This document shows, in pieces, positions 44,360-52,728 of a DNA stretch of 64,000 nt. The notes beneath the pieces were generated by a model. It was not told the origin of the DNA. It saw only the letters and a program-made list of their open reading frames with translations, and ran no database searches. Position numbers and translations under genes: made by a program. Each line of letters starts with the position of its first letter. Position 1 is the first letter of the stretch. Source of the stretch: Herpetosiphon geysericola (lineage in GTDB: Bacteria > Chloroflexota > Chloroflexia > Chloroflexales > Herpetosiphonaceae); assembly GCF_001306135.1 (NCBI RefSeq), contig NZ_LGKP01000025.1, forward strand, positions 124,001-188,000, written 5' to 3'.

Positions 44360-45129
44360 GCTGCCTCCAGCCTGCGACTTAGTTCATCGACCAACATGCT
44401 ATAGGCAAGCGCGCCTTTGCTGGCTTGGTCATACTCGCGAATCGTTTGGCCATGGCTGGGGGCTTCACTCAAGCGAATCGAGCGCGGAACTAAGGTATTG
44501 AAAATGCGTTGCGGGAAATATTGGCGCACTTCGGCCACAACCTGTTGCGCCAAGTTCGTCCGCCCATCATACATCGTCATCACCACCCCTAAAATATTCA
44601 AATCTGGGTTGAGTGATGTGCGCACCAAATCAATGGTGTTTTTGAGTTGAGCCAAGCCTTCCAAGGCCAAATATTCGCATTGCAATGGAATAATAACGCC
44701 ATGCGCTGCACATAAGGCATTCAAGGTCAACAAGCCCAACGAGGGCGGGCAATCGATCATAATGGTGTCGAAAGTTGCGGCAATTGGCGCCAAGGCATCA
44801 CGCAAACGATGCTCGCGTCGATGCTCATCGACTAATTCAACTTCAGCGCCAGCCAATTCAACCGTTGCTGGCAACATCTGCAATTGCTCACGCCCAGTTG
44901 TGGTGATAACAATTTCGGTCGGTGCATTGCCCAAAAGCACATCATAGATCGTGGCTTTAAGCGTTTTTTTATTAATTCCCAAACTGGTCGTGGCATTGCC
45001 CTGGGGATCAAGATCGATCACCAACACCCGTTGGCCACGGGCTACAAGCTCCGCAGCGATATTCACGGTCGAGGTGGTTTTGCCAACGCCGCCTTTTTGA
45101 TTTGCTACTGCAATAATTCGTGGTGTCAT
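44356..45129 (-). CDS. parA: Chromosome partition ATPase ParA (Soj)
   Basis: 257 aa. It has the deviant Walker A ANQKGGVGKTTSTVN, the A' motif VLVIDLDPQGNATTS, and the Walker B MIDCPPSLGLLTLNAL. The lack of an N-terminal HTH identifies the chromosomal Soj type. It heads the operon parA-parB-GT4-phosphatidyltransferase. A probable extended -10 box lies at 45162-45167. Confidence 0.95.
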   Translation of the reverse strand: MTPRIIAVANQKGGVGKTTSTVNIAAELVARGQRVLVIDLDPQGNATTSLGINKKTLKATIYDVLLGNAPTEIVITTTGREQLQMLPATVELAGAEVELVDEHRREHRLRDALAPIAATFDTIMIDCPPSLGLLTLNALCAAHGVIIPLQCEYLALEGLAQLKNTIDLVRTSLNPDLNILGVVMTMYDGRTNLAQQVVAEVRQYFPQRIFNTLVPRSIRLSEAPSHGQTIREYDQASKGALAYSMLVDELSRRLEAA

Positions 45130-45161
45130 ACACTTATTTCACAACATATATCTCGCGCCGA

Positions 45162-45170
45162 ATTGTACCA
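45162..45170 (-). promoter_or_regulatory. Possible extended -10 promoter of the parA operon
   Basis: On the minus strand TGGTACAAT gives an extended -10 (TG-N-TACAAT), about 33 nt before the parA start codon. No good -35 box is seen. Confidence 0.4.
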
Positions 45171-45233
45171 TACCATCAGCGTTTGGTCTTGTCTATCACG
45201 AACGGATTTTTGCTTAATTGGGGTTAATTGGAA

Positions 45234-45260
45234 GCCAGCAACCGCTTTTTGGTTGCTGGC
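45234..45260 (-). terminator. Hairpin after the fructokinase gene
   Basis: GCCAGCAACC and GGTTGCTGGC form a 10-bp stem with a 7-nt loop, 31 nt after the stop codon on the minus strand. No T tract follows, so termination is only probable. Confidence 0.55.
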
Positions 45261-45290
45261 ACTACGATTTGGCTTAGCAAAGCTAATGGG

Positions 45291-46244
45291 CTATGCGCGC
45301 AGAAATTGCTCGATTTGCTCGGCTGTCGGTAGCCCAGGAATCGCGCCGCGCACCAAGGTGGCTAACGCTCCTGCAATCGATGCCCGCTGTAACGCATGTT
45401 CAAAATCTGCTTGATCGTTGGCCAAGGCGGGCTGCTGAATCAATTGGGCTAACAAGCAGGCCACAAAACTATCGCCCGCCCCGGTTGCATCAATCGCCTG
45501 CACGGTGGGTGCGGCAATCCGCCCTGAGCCAACTGCTGTCTGATACCAACAGCCTGCGCTGCCATCGGTCACTACAATTACTTGGCTACGGGCATGCCAT
45601 AAACTTTGCGCTGCCGCCAACGGGTCCGCCAACTCCGTCAAAAATTCGGCTTCTTCGCGGCTCAGTTTCATAATCTGGGCATACGGTAGCAGTTTCAGCA
45701 TGACGCTGCGGGCTGCTGCCAATGATGGCCAGAGGGCCGCCCGCAAATTGGGATCAAACGAAAGCAGCATGTTATTCGTTTGGGCCAACTCAATTGCGCG
45801 CAAGGTGGTTTGATAGCCCAACTCGTTGCTGGCGCTCAGCGAGCCAAAGTGCAACAACTTGGCCGTGGCAAATTGTTGTGGGTCGAGATCGCTGGGGGCA
45901 AACAACATATCAGCGCTTGGATGGCGATAGAACATAAAATCCCGCTCACCATCTGCTTGCAAGGCCACAAATGCCAAGGCTGTGCGGGCCTGCTCAGTGC
46001 GCCGCAGGCCTTGGATATCAACGTGGTGCGTTGCCAAGGTCTCAGCCAGAAAATCGCCAAAAGCATCGGCCCCAACCATGCCCAAAAAACCACTACTAAC
46101 GCCCAAGCGAGCCAAGCCTACCGCAACATTGGCTGGCGCGCCACCAGCTGCTCGTTGCCATAATGGCGTATTTGCCACGCCCAAACCAGCTTCGGTTGGC
46201 ACAAAATCAACCAATAATTCCCCAAGACATAACGCCTGTGTCAT
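45291..46244 (-). CDS. PfkB-family carbohydrate kinase, fructokinase type
   Basis: 317 aa, ATG with AGGAG upstream. N-terminal CLGELLVDFVP and GGAPANVAVGLARLG, and the catalytic DATGAGDSFVACLL are standard for ribokinase/PfkB sugar kinases; the N-terminal half is closest to fructokinases. It follows a LacI-type regulator by 11 nt, so the two form a sugar-responsive operon. No transporter or hydrolase is adjacent, so the sugar is inferred. Confidence 0.88.
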   Translation of the reverse strand: MTQALCLGELLVDFVPTEAGLGVANTPLWQRAAGGAPANVAVGLARLGVSSGFLGMVGADAFGDFLAETLATHHVDIQGLRRTEQARTALAFVALQADGERDFMFYRHPSADMLFAPSDLDPQQFATAKLLHFGSLSASNELGYQTTLRAIELAQTNNMLLSFDPNLRAALWPSLAAARSVMLKLLPYAQIMKLSREEAEFLTELADPLAAAQSLWHARSQVIVVTDGSAGCWYQTAVGSGRIAAPTVQAIDATGAGDSFVACLLAQLIQQPALANDQADFEHALQRASIAGALATLVRGAIPGLPTAEQIEQFLRA

Positions 46245-46255
46245 ACGATCTCCTC

Positions 46256-47266
46256 TTATACCTTGCTTGGCTTGGTGCTGCTGGTGCGTTCAATTAAGTT
46301 GACCGGCAAGGTGTGCAAGGTTGGGCGGCGCGTGCCCTCGTTGAGCGCTGCGAGCAGCACCTCTGCTCCTTTGCGCCCCATCTGCTCCATTGGCTGATGA
46401 ATCGTGGTTAACCCAATCAGCTGTGCCATTTCAAGATCGTCATAGCCAACCACTGCCAGATCATCGCCAGCTTTCAAGCCACGTTCGCGCAGGGCATCAA
46501 TGATGCCAAACGCTAGATCGTCGTTGGCAGCAAAGATCGCGCTTGGCGGTTCGGCCAAATCGAGCAGTTCAAGCGCTGCCTGATGGCCCCAATCGCGGCG
46601 GTCAAAGCCAGCCCGCACATATTCGGCCTGGATTGGCAGATGATGAGCGGTTAAGGCAGCCTCGTAGCCACGCTGTCGATCACGGTTGACCGTAAAGCCC
46701 AAATCTGGCTCCAACTGCCCAGAGACAAAGCCAATTCGTTGATGGCCTTGGCTAATCAGATGTTCGACCGCCTTGAATGCACCGCCCACGTTATCGACGA
46801 CCACCGAAGGCAAATTGCTGGCTTGGGTATCGATCATTACAGCGGGCAAGTTGGCTGCTTGGAGGCGTTTGATTTCTGGGGGTGCTAAGGGCAGCGAAAC
46901 AATCAATAGCCCGTCGGTGCGGCCCAAAAATGGCAGCGTGTTGAAGTAGCGTGTGCGTTGCTCAGGCGAATCAACATTGAAGATAATCAGCTGATACTCG
47001 GAATTGGCTACAACCGCTTCGATGCCGCGCAGAACTTCAATAAAAAATGGCCGCGTGAGGAAGGGCAGAATAATGGCAATCGCATTGGTTTTGGCAGTTA
47101 CTAATTGCCGCGCAGCATGATTTGGCCGATAACCAAGCTCGTCAATGACCGCCAAAACTCTGGCCCGAGTTTCCGGCAGGACGTTCGGCGATTCGTTGAG
47201 CACCCGCGAAACTGTCGCAATGCCAACTCCCGCCCGTTTTGCCACATCTTTAATCGTATATGCCAT
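46256..47266 (-). CDS. LacI-family transcriptional regulator
   Basis: 336 aa from the ATG at 47266 (AGAGGA 7 nt upstream); this is the normal LacI start (MAYTIKDVAKRAGVGIATVSRVLNES). The HTH is followed by the hinge helix (RPNHAARQL) and a periplasmic-binding-type sensor domain (VVVDNVGGAFKAVEHLISQGHQRIGFVSG, then PSAIFAANDDLAFGIIDALRERG). It probably controls itself and the sugar kinase downstream through the operator at 47291-47305. Confidence 0.93.
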   Translation of the reverse strand: MAYTIKDVAKRAGVGIATVSRVLNESPNVLPETRARVLAVIDELGYRPNHAARQLVTAKTNAIAIILPFLTRPFFIEVLRGIEAVVANSEYQLIIFNVDSPEQRTRYFNTLPFLGRTDGLLIVSLPLAPPEIKRLQAANLPAVMIDTQASNLPSVVVDNVGGAFKAVEHLISQGHQRIGFVSGQLEPDLGFTVNRDRQRGYEAALTAHHLPIQAEYVRAGFDRRDWGHQAALELLDLAEPPSAIFAANDDLAFGIIDALRERGLKAGDDLAVVGYDDLEMAQLIGLTTIHQPMEQMGRKGAEVLLAALNEGTRRPTLHTLPVNLIERTSSTKPSKV

Positions 47267-47290
47267 GGGGGTGTCCTCTCGAATGAGCCA

Positions 47291-47305
47291 TGGAAACGTT
47301 TTCAA
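47291..47305 (-). promoter_or_regulatory. LacI-type operator upstream of lacI-fructokinase operon
   Basis: The palindrome TGGAAACGTTTTCAA, with core AAACGTTT, is the classical LacI/GalR-type site. It lies 24 nt before the LacI start codon, in place for autorepression. Confidence 0.75.
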
Positions 47306-47373
47306 GGCATCTTAGCCTGAATGTAGTAGGCTTGTCAAGCGATCATACCATGGTCATGCAAAAGGGCAATAAT

Positions 47374-49032
47374 TTAGGGTTGACTATAGACAACGACCCA
47401 ATAATGGCCGTAGGTTGCTTGGGCATTTTGGGCATGGCCAATGCCAAACTCGCTAATGTTGGGGCTAAGCAAATCGGCCTGCAAGCCCGGGTCGTTGATC
47501 AGCGCGTCGAAGGCTGCTTGGGCATTGCTATGGCCCGCGCTAATATGCACATTCCAGAAACTGCTAATATGATTGGCTTGGCGCAGCAAATCGCCAATTG
47601 TTTGGCCAGCAGAGGTCGTGTTGCTAAAATAGTTGTTGTTGGCCATATCGTTGCTATGAGCTTGAGCCACGCTTTGCACTTGCGCTTGCAAGAGTAAGGA
47701 TGGCAGCCCATTTTGGCTCCGAAATTGATTGATCAAATCGGCCAATTGGCTAATTTCTGGGGCTAAGGCTTGGGTTGGCTCGATCGTTGGTTCAGCAGTT
47801 GGTGGCACTTGGGTTGGCTCGGCGGTTGGTTCAGCAGTTGGTGGCGCTTCGAGCGTTGGCACTGTGCTTGGAGTTGGCTCGCTGGTAGCGGGAACGCTGC
47901 TGGCGGTTGGTTCAGTTGAGGGCAAATTAATAATCGCGATAACTTGGGCCGTGGCGGTCGAATTGGCTGCACCCGCCGAGCGCATGCTCAACATAACTTG
48001 GGTGCCAATTAAGCCAACCACAATTAACAAGCCAAGAATGCCGATATACCAGCGGGCTTTGCTTTTGGCTACTGGTATATCGGCGAGGCTTGGTGTGTTG
48101 AGCGCAATCGTCGCCTTGCCTGCACTCGAAACCAGTTGTGGCCCGCGAATTGTATTGTTTTCGTTGATGCTTGGACTGGCTTTGCTTGGGTTTTTGAGCA
48201 ATTGCAAGGCTTTTTCGGCTGTATCAGGCCGTTTATTGGGATCAAGCTCCAGCAATTGCACCATGATTGCATCTAACCCTGTTGGCACATTATCGGCCAA
48301 CTCGCTTGGGCGCCGCAGCCGAATATGGCCAGAAATGCGCGATTCTGCTGGAACTGGCGCATGGCCGGTTAGCATGTGGTAGGCAGTTGCGCCAAGGCTA
48401 TACAAATCGGAGCGGGCATCGGTAGCGCGTCCGCGCGATTGCTCAGGCGAGGCATAAAAGAGCGAAAACGCTTTGGCGGCGGTTTCGGTGCTTTGACTGC
48501 GTTTGGCAATGCCAAAATCGAGCAGTACCAAGCGATCGTCGGCGGTGCGCTTAATATTTTCGGGCTTAATATCGCGATGGATAATATTGAGTGCATGCAA
48601 TTGGGCCAATTGGCCAAGCATCACGCTCAGAAAATGCTCGACTATGCTTGGAGCTAAGCGTTCGTGGGCCTCGATTAATGAGCCAACGGTTGTGCCGCTG
48701 ACAAACTCCATCACCAACGCGATGACGTTGCCCTCGCTCCAAATATCATAAACTTCGGGAATGAAGGGCAAATGGCGGGCATGTTGAGCCAGAATTTGGG
48801 CCTCGACCGTGACCTGTTCGCGCATAGCTGGCGAATTGGCGGTAATCAGTTTAATCGCATAATGGCGAGCTAAATCGATATCGAATGCTTCGTAAACCAC
48901 GCCAAAACCGCCTTGGCCAAGCAGGCTTTTGACCCGATAGCGATTGCGCAGCAGCAAGGGTTGATGGCATTGTGGGCAACGAACATCCGTTGCAGCCACA
49001 ACGGTTTGACATGCATAGCAGTTGATCGACAT
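47374..49032 (-). CDS. Zinc-ribbon Ser/Thr protein kinase fused to an extracellular CAP/SCP domain
   Basis: 552 aa. Order: zinc ribbon (CYAC and CPQC, residues 5-23); kinase domain (LGQGGFGVVYEAF, catalytic IIHRDIKPENI, DFGIAK, YASPEQ) to about residue 270; one membrane helix (WYIGILGLLIVVGLIGTQVM); a long Pro/Thr/Glu linker of PTAEPT-type repeats; and a C-terminal CAP/SCP domain (LINQFRSQNGLPSLL, VAQAHSNDMANNNYFS, FGIGHAQNAQATYGHYWVVVYS). The kinase is Hanks type, so the protein should signal across the membrane, with CAP as the outside sensor or effector. A kinase plus CAP is an unusual fusion to me. Confidence 0.88.
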   Translation of the reverse strand: MSINCYACQTVVAATDVRCPQCHQPLLLRNRYRVKSLLGQGGFGVVYEAFDIDLARHYAIKLITANSPAMREQVTVEAQILAQHARHLPFIPEVYDIWSEGNVIALVMEFVSGTTVGSLIEAHERLAPSIVEHFLSVMLGQLAQLHALNIIHRDIKPENIKRTADDRLVLLDFGIAKRSQSTETAAKAFSLFYASPEQSRGRATDARSDLYSLGATAYHMLTGHAPVPAESRISGHIRLRRPSELADNVPTGLDAIMVQLLELDPNKRPDTAEKALQLLKNPSKASPSINENNTIRGPQLVSSAGKATIALNTPSLADIPVAKSKARWYIGILGLLIVVGLIGTQVMLSMRSAGAANSTATAQVIAIINLPSTEPTASSVPATSEPTPSTVPTLEAPPTAEPTAEPTQVPPTAEPTIEPTQALAPEISQLADLINQFRSQNGLPSLLLQAQVQSVAQAHSNDMANNNYFSNTTSAGQTIGDLLRQANHISSFWNVHISAGHSNAQAAFDALINDPGLQADLLSPNISEFGIGHAQNAQATYGHYWVVVYSQP

Positions 49033-49188
49033 AGAGCCACCTGTCGTAAACCAAGTGAACCAATAACCCTAGCCTACACCAAGCAACTGGCCCAATGCAA
49101 TGGATAATCAGGCCTATATTGCGACCCACGACCCTCGGCCATTTGGCGAGTTAAAGTGAGGCCAAATGCTGCCGCTGGGTGTGAATTC

Positions 49189-49197
49189 TGCTACAAT
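49189..49197 (+). promoter_or_regulatory. Extended -10 promoter, possible leaderless start
   Basis: TG-C-TACAAT ends 6 nt before the ATG at 49204. Transcription would then start at or very near the start codon. There is no ribosome site upstream of the ATG, which fits a leaderless mRNA. Confidence 0.5.
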
Positions 49198-49203
49198 AGA
49201 ACT

Positions 49204-49515
49204 ATGATAAAACTACTGATGAGTTGGAATATAGCAGAAGGCCGCGAGCAAGCTCATCTTGAGTATGTCACGAGTGAGTTTGTTCCTGCTCTGATGAAGC
49301 ATGGCGCAATTAGCGATGCTTGGCTTTCGCTGGGCGGAACGCCTGAGGCCCCAGAGATGATCCTGGGGATTACCTCGGATGAAGAGATTGAACTACGCTC
49401 ATTTCTCCAAAGCAACGAATGGCAAGAACTAAGCGCCAAGCTCAGCCGCCATGTTGCTGATTTTCGCTACTGGTTTACCAACAAAATTCAGAACCCTGGT
49501 GGGTTTCAGATGTAG
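49204..49515 (+). CDS. Small protein, possibly dimeric alpha/beta barrel type
   Basis: 103 aa from the ATG at 49204. The start MIKLLMSWNIAEGREQAHLEYVTSEFVPAL and the later strand and helix pattern resemble dimeric alpha+beta barrel (EthD/monooxygenase-like) small proteins. No catalytic residue can be pointed out. No ribosome site precedes it, and an extended -10 box sits directly upstream, so it may be translated from a leaderless mRNA. It is divergent from the kinase gene and ends at a hairpin. Confidence 0.7.
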   Translation: MIKLLMSWNIAEGREQAHLEYVTSEFVPALMKHGAISDAWLSLGGTPEAPEMILGITSDEEIELRSFLQSNEWQELSAKLSRHVADFRYWFTNKIQNPGGFQM

Positions 49516-49525
49516 CCTAAAAAGC

Positions 49526-49561
49526 ATCAAGGCGATCAAGCATCAGCCCAATCGCCTTGAT
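49526..49561. terminator. Hairpin between convergent genes
   Basis: ATCAAGGCGAT and ATCGCCTTGAT form an 11-bp perfect stem with a 14-nt loop between the small plus-strand gene and spoVS. The T run is poor. Confidence 0.55.
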
Positions 49562-49609
49562 TAATCGTGCCAACAGCAATTGCTTGGCATGCAACCGCCC
49601 CAACCTGCT

Positions 49610-49960
49610 TTAGCCTTTTTTGATCAACAAGCGAATTGCCGTGCGTTCCTCTTCATCGATGGCAACATCGATAAACGAGGGGACGCAAACAATATCGATG
49701 CCTTCTTCTTGAAGGTATGAACGTGCGATTGCAACCGCTTTAATCGCTTGATTGGTTGCGCCAGCGCCGATCGATTGAACCTCGGCATGGCCAGCTTCGC
49801 GAATAACTCCGGCAATGGCCCCGGCTACCGCCGATGGGCGTGAACGTGTTGAGACCTTTAAAACTTCTGCATCGTTGTGTACTGCGCCAGCATTGCTGGG
49901 CGCATCGGCGGAAGTGGTCCGTTGGTCGTCGTTGCTAAAGCGATCAAGTTGATACGCCAT
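49610..49960 (-). CDS. spoVS: Stage V sporulation protein S homologue
   Basis: 116 aa, ATG with AAGGAGG upstream. The last 86 residues are a canonical SpoVS/Alba-like domain (EVLKVSTRSRPSAVAGAIAGVIREAG, then QSIGAGATNQAIKAVAIARSYL and DEEERTAIRLLI). The first 30 residues are an extra polar tail not seen in Bacillus SpoVS. It follows the RNase Y gene as in Bacillus (rny-ymdB-spoVS). The organism suggested by this window is not a known endospore former, so the role is probably nucleic-acid binding unrelated to sporulation. Confidence 0.93.
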   Translation of the reverse strand: MAYQLDRFSNDDQRTTSADAPSNAGAVHNDAEVLKVSTRSRPSAVAGAIAGVIREAGHAEVQSIGAGATNQAIKAVAIARSYLQEEGIDIVCVPSFIDVAIDEEERTAIRLLIKKG

Positions 49961-50023
49961 TGCTGCCTCCTTGAAAAGGAACGGTAGAGATTGCTGTCAT
50001 GCACGCATCGCGCCTTCTCAGGT

Positions 50024-50100
50024 TGAGGGAAGGGCGCTGAACAGCCGCTTGCCAAGCGGATATGTCCACGCTGGTTGGGCCAGCGTTGCCCTTTCCCTCA
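50024..50100 (-). ncRNA. Candidate structured RNA between rny and spoVS (three-way junction)
   Basis: The 77-nt segment can fold as a closed three-way junction. A 12-bp outer helix (TGAGGGAAGGGC at 50024-50035 with GCCCTTTCCCTCA at 50088-50100, one bulged base) encloses two perfect hairpins: CCGCTT/AAGCGG (50045-50059) and CGCTGG/CCAGCG (50069-50085). It has no T run and leaves 63 nt before the spoVS start. It could be a riboswitch, an RNase Y-related control element or an mRNA processing site. I cannot assign it to a known family. Confidence 0.5.
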
Positions 50101-50119
50101 GACACAGAGCCTCGCCTAC

Positions 50120-51649
50120 TTACCGTGCATAATCAACCGCACGGGTTTCGCGGATGACGGTAACTTTGATTTGACCTGGATATTGCAGGGTACTCTCGAT
50201 CTTTTTGGCCACTTCGCGGGCCAAATGGATACTTTCGAGATCATCAAGCGCATCGGGTTGCACCATAACCCGGACCTCCCGACCTGCTTGAATTGCGAAT
50301 GCCCGTTGAACACCAGGAAACGATGTGGCGACATGTTCAAGAGCTTCGAGCCGCTTGATGTAGAGATCGATGGTCTCGCGGCGGGCACCTGGGCGACCAC
50401 CAGAGATGGCATCGGCGGCTTGAACAAGAAAGGCCTCAACAGTTTGAGGTTCCTCATCGTTATGATGGGCAGCAATTGCATGAACTACCGCCGCGTTGCG
50501 GCCAAGCCGTCGGGCAATATCTGCGCCGATTAACGCGTGCGGCCCTTGTACATCGTGGTCAATGGCTTTTCCAATATCATGGAGCAGGGCTGCGGTCTTG
50601 GCAACCTGCACATTCGCGCCCAGTTCTGCTGCCATCGCTCCTGCCAAAAAGGCACATTCTAACGAATGTTGCAACACATTTTGGCCGTAGCTGGTACGAT
50701 ATTTCAACCGCCCCAGAATCTTCATCAGATCTGGATGAAGGCCTTGGACGTTGGCTTCGTAGGCCACGCGTTCGCCTTCTTCGCGGATTATTTGCTCAAG
50801 GTCTTGGCGAGTTTTATCAGCGACTTCCTCAATCCGGGCGGGGTGAATCCGACCGTCTTTCAATAGGCGGTTCAGGGTTAGGCGAGCCACTTCACGACGT
50901 ACTGGGTCGTGACATGAGAGCGTGACCGCTTCGGGCGTGTCGTCGACGATAATATCGACCCCGGTAATTTGTTCGAAGGCCCGAATATTGCGGCCTTCGC
51001 GCCCGATAATCCGTCCTTTGAGTTCCTCGCTGGGCAGTTGTACCGTGCTTACAGTAATTTCGGCGACATAATCCGATGCACAGCGTTGGATCGCCAACCC
51101 AACGATTTTGCGTGCAATTCGGTCACCATCGAGCTTTGCTGCCGCTTCGATTTCGTGGATGCGGCGAGCAGCCTCGGCACGGGTTTCTTGTTCAACACGA
51201 GTCAGAATGATTTCACGTGCTTGTTCGTTAGTGAGACCTGCGACCCGCTCCAGCTCAGCTTGTTGGGCTGTGCGGAGGCGTTCGGCTTCGCTGTGTAAGT
51301 TTTCGACCGCTCGCTCGCGCTGGCCTAACTGCCGATCGCGCTTTTCGGTTTGGTCGAGCTTACGTTCGAGGGTTTCTTCTTTGCGATTGACCCGTTCTTC
51401 TTGTTTTTGCAAGCGTAAACGGGCTTCGCGGAGTTCGTTTTCACCAACTTCCCGCAGTTGTTGTTGTTCTTCGCGGGCTTTTAATTGCAATTGTTTGTAC
51501 TCAGTCTTGGCTTGTTCTAATTGTAGTTGTGCTGCTGCTTCAGCTTGGGCGAGTGCTACACCAGATTTTTTTGTTAACCAAACATAGGCACCGCCTGCGC
51601 CTGCAGCTAGGCCAATGAGTAAAGCCAGAGCTGGAAGGATAAAGTCCAC
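50120..51649 (-). CDS. rny: Ribonuclease Y
   Basis: 509 aa. The start is GTG at 51649 with AGGAGG 7 nt upstream. An N-terminal membrane helix ([20 protein letters not shown]) is followed by a long Glu/Arg-rich coiled coil (about residues 40-160), a KH domain ([19 protein letters not shown]) and an HD domain ([23 protein letters not shown]). RNase Y is a membrane-tethered endonuclease that starts mRNA decay. SpoVS lies next downstream, with a possible structured RNA between. Confidence 0.96.
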   Translation of the reverse strand: MDFILPALALLIGLAAGAGGAYVWLTKKSGVALAQAEAAAQLQLEQAKTEYKQLQLKAREEQQQLREVGENELREARLRLQKQEERVNRKEETLERKLDQTEKRDRQLGQRERAVENLHSEAERLRTAQQAELERVAGLTNEQAREIILTRVEQETRAEAARRIHEIEAAAKLDGDRIARKIVGLAIQRCASDYVAEITVSTVQLPSEELKGRIIGREGRNIRAFEQITGVDIIVDDTPEAVTLSCHDPVRREVARLTLNRLLKDGRIHPARIEEVADKTRQDLEQIIREEGERVAYEANVQGLHPDLMKILGRLKYRTSYGQNVLQHSLECAFLAGAMAAELGANVQVAKTAALLHDIGKAIDHDVQGPHALIGADIARRLGRNAAVVHAIAAHHNDEEPQTVEAFLVQAADAISGGRPGARRETIDLYIKRLEALEHVATSFPGVQRAFAIQAGREVRVMVQPDALDDLESIHLAREVAKKIESTLQYPGQIKVTVIRETRAVDYAR

Positions 51650-52352
51650 AGGGTTTCCTCCTGGCTCAATTGTTAAGGTTCACCGACGAAATGGCACGAT
51701 GATAAGCTGTGTTAAGAGATTGCTAAGAATTCCGTTTCCTGCCGTATCATAGACGTTTTGCTAGGTAGTGTCAAGCTGATACGTGATACAGATTAATCCC
51801 TTGGTGTTATCCCTCTGATCCTACACCATAAGCAGTTTTGTATCCCCTTTACGTGGGATGATTAATGGGGGATATTTTCTCCAAGTTTCTCTATATTCTC
51901 TCCATTTAGGCGCATTTTTCTCTAAACTTGGCTCAGTTGTGGGGATGATTATGATCATTATGCTAAATTGAACATAGCGCTACAAGTAAAAATTTTCCTA
52001 ACATTCCTATGCACTCATCAGGATAAATGCTCGTTGATGGGCATTAGTTGGTCCTAGTTTGGCGTATCAAACCGCAGCATGATCGCTCGCCAGCACCACA
52101 TTTGTTCGTAGCGCTGGCAGTTTTAGCCTAGAATTGTTACAAAATTTTAATAAAAGCTTGTTTAGAGGCTGGTCGATCAATTGATCTTGCTGCTTGTTCA
52201 TCCCTGCTTTGCTCGCTTGCATCCGCCGCACGGAGCTATTGTGCTTGCCTGCATGGGCACGTTGATCACCATTATGCACCTTAGATACATAGCATTGTTT
52301 TGGGCAGCGAGTAGAGTTATGCCATCGCAATCTCGGATGAAGGGAGTTAATC
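51650..52352. other. Long intergenic region with a gene relic
   Basis: No intact gene is visible. The left part is the rny leader and promoter. 52186-52228 is a degraded copy of the 3' end of the APH-type kinase gene (55168-55210, about 38 of 43 bases alike). 52145-52168 (TAATAAAAGCTTGTTTAGAGG) recurs with changes at about 53684-53707. The region marks the border of the accessory cluster. Confidence 0.6.
52186..52228 (-). pseudogene. Relic of the APH-type kinase gene 3' end
   Basis: It reads RRMQASKAGMNKQQDQL on the minus strand, against RRMQASKAWMYQQQGQF in the intact gene at 55127. Nothing of the catalytic part remains. It shows that a second copy once lay here, consistent with repeated duplication in this cluster. 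Confidence 0.65.
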
Positions 52353-52728
52353 ATGCAGCCAACATATCATATTCCAGCCTATCAAATACCAATTTGGCAG
52401 CTATTGAAACGGAATATTCTCTTGTTTTTCATTGCTGGACTATCTACGGCTGGAATATTTGGATCGTTGTATTCCTTTTATCAAAAATACGGTTTTAATT
52501 TCGGTCATTAATATTTTATCGAGAGGACTACGACCCTTAGCAATAATTCCTTATATTGCACTAGTTTTGATCGTTTTAGGATTGATTGGAATTGATTGGC
52601 AGCGCTTTATGTATACCGGATCTGTATTAAATCGTGGATACCGATGGGGAATTACTAGTGTAATAATACTAACGCTTCATGTATTGGGAATGTGGTATCT
52701 TATTTTACATTTGCTTCATAACGCCTAA
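52353..52728 (+). pseudogene. Frameshifted small membrane protein gene
   Basis: From ATG 52353 (GGGAG 8 nt upstream) one frame gives 52 aa with a hydrophobic helix (ILLFFIAGLSTAGIFGSLYS) and stops at 52509. The +1 frame continues from there to 52728 with two more helices (PLAIIPYIALVLIVLGLIGI and SVIILTLHVLGMWYLILHLL). Skipping one base at the A run 52483-52487 gives a single protein of about 124 aa with three helices. A frameshift, or a sequencing error, in one gene is more likely than two overlapping genes. It is the only plus-strand gene in the cluster, and its stop codon overlaps that of the convergent gene. Confidence 0.55.

Noticed and set aside
52067-52354. 95-codon frame on the minus strand as a gene
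   Set aside because: Only a short internal part resembles the end of the APH-type kinase; the rest is random, so it was kept only as a relic.
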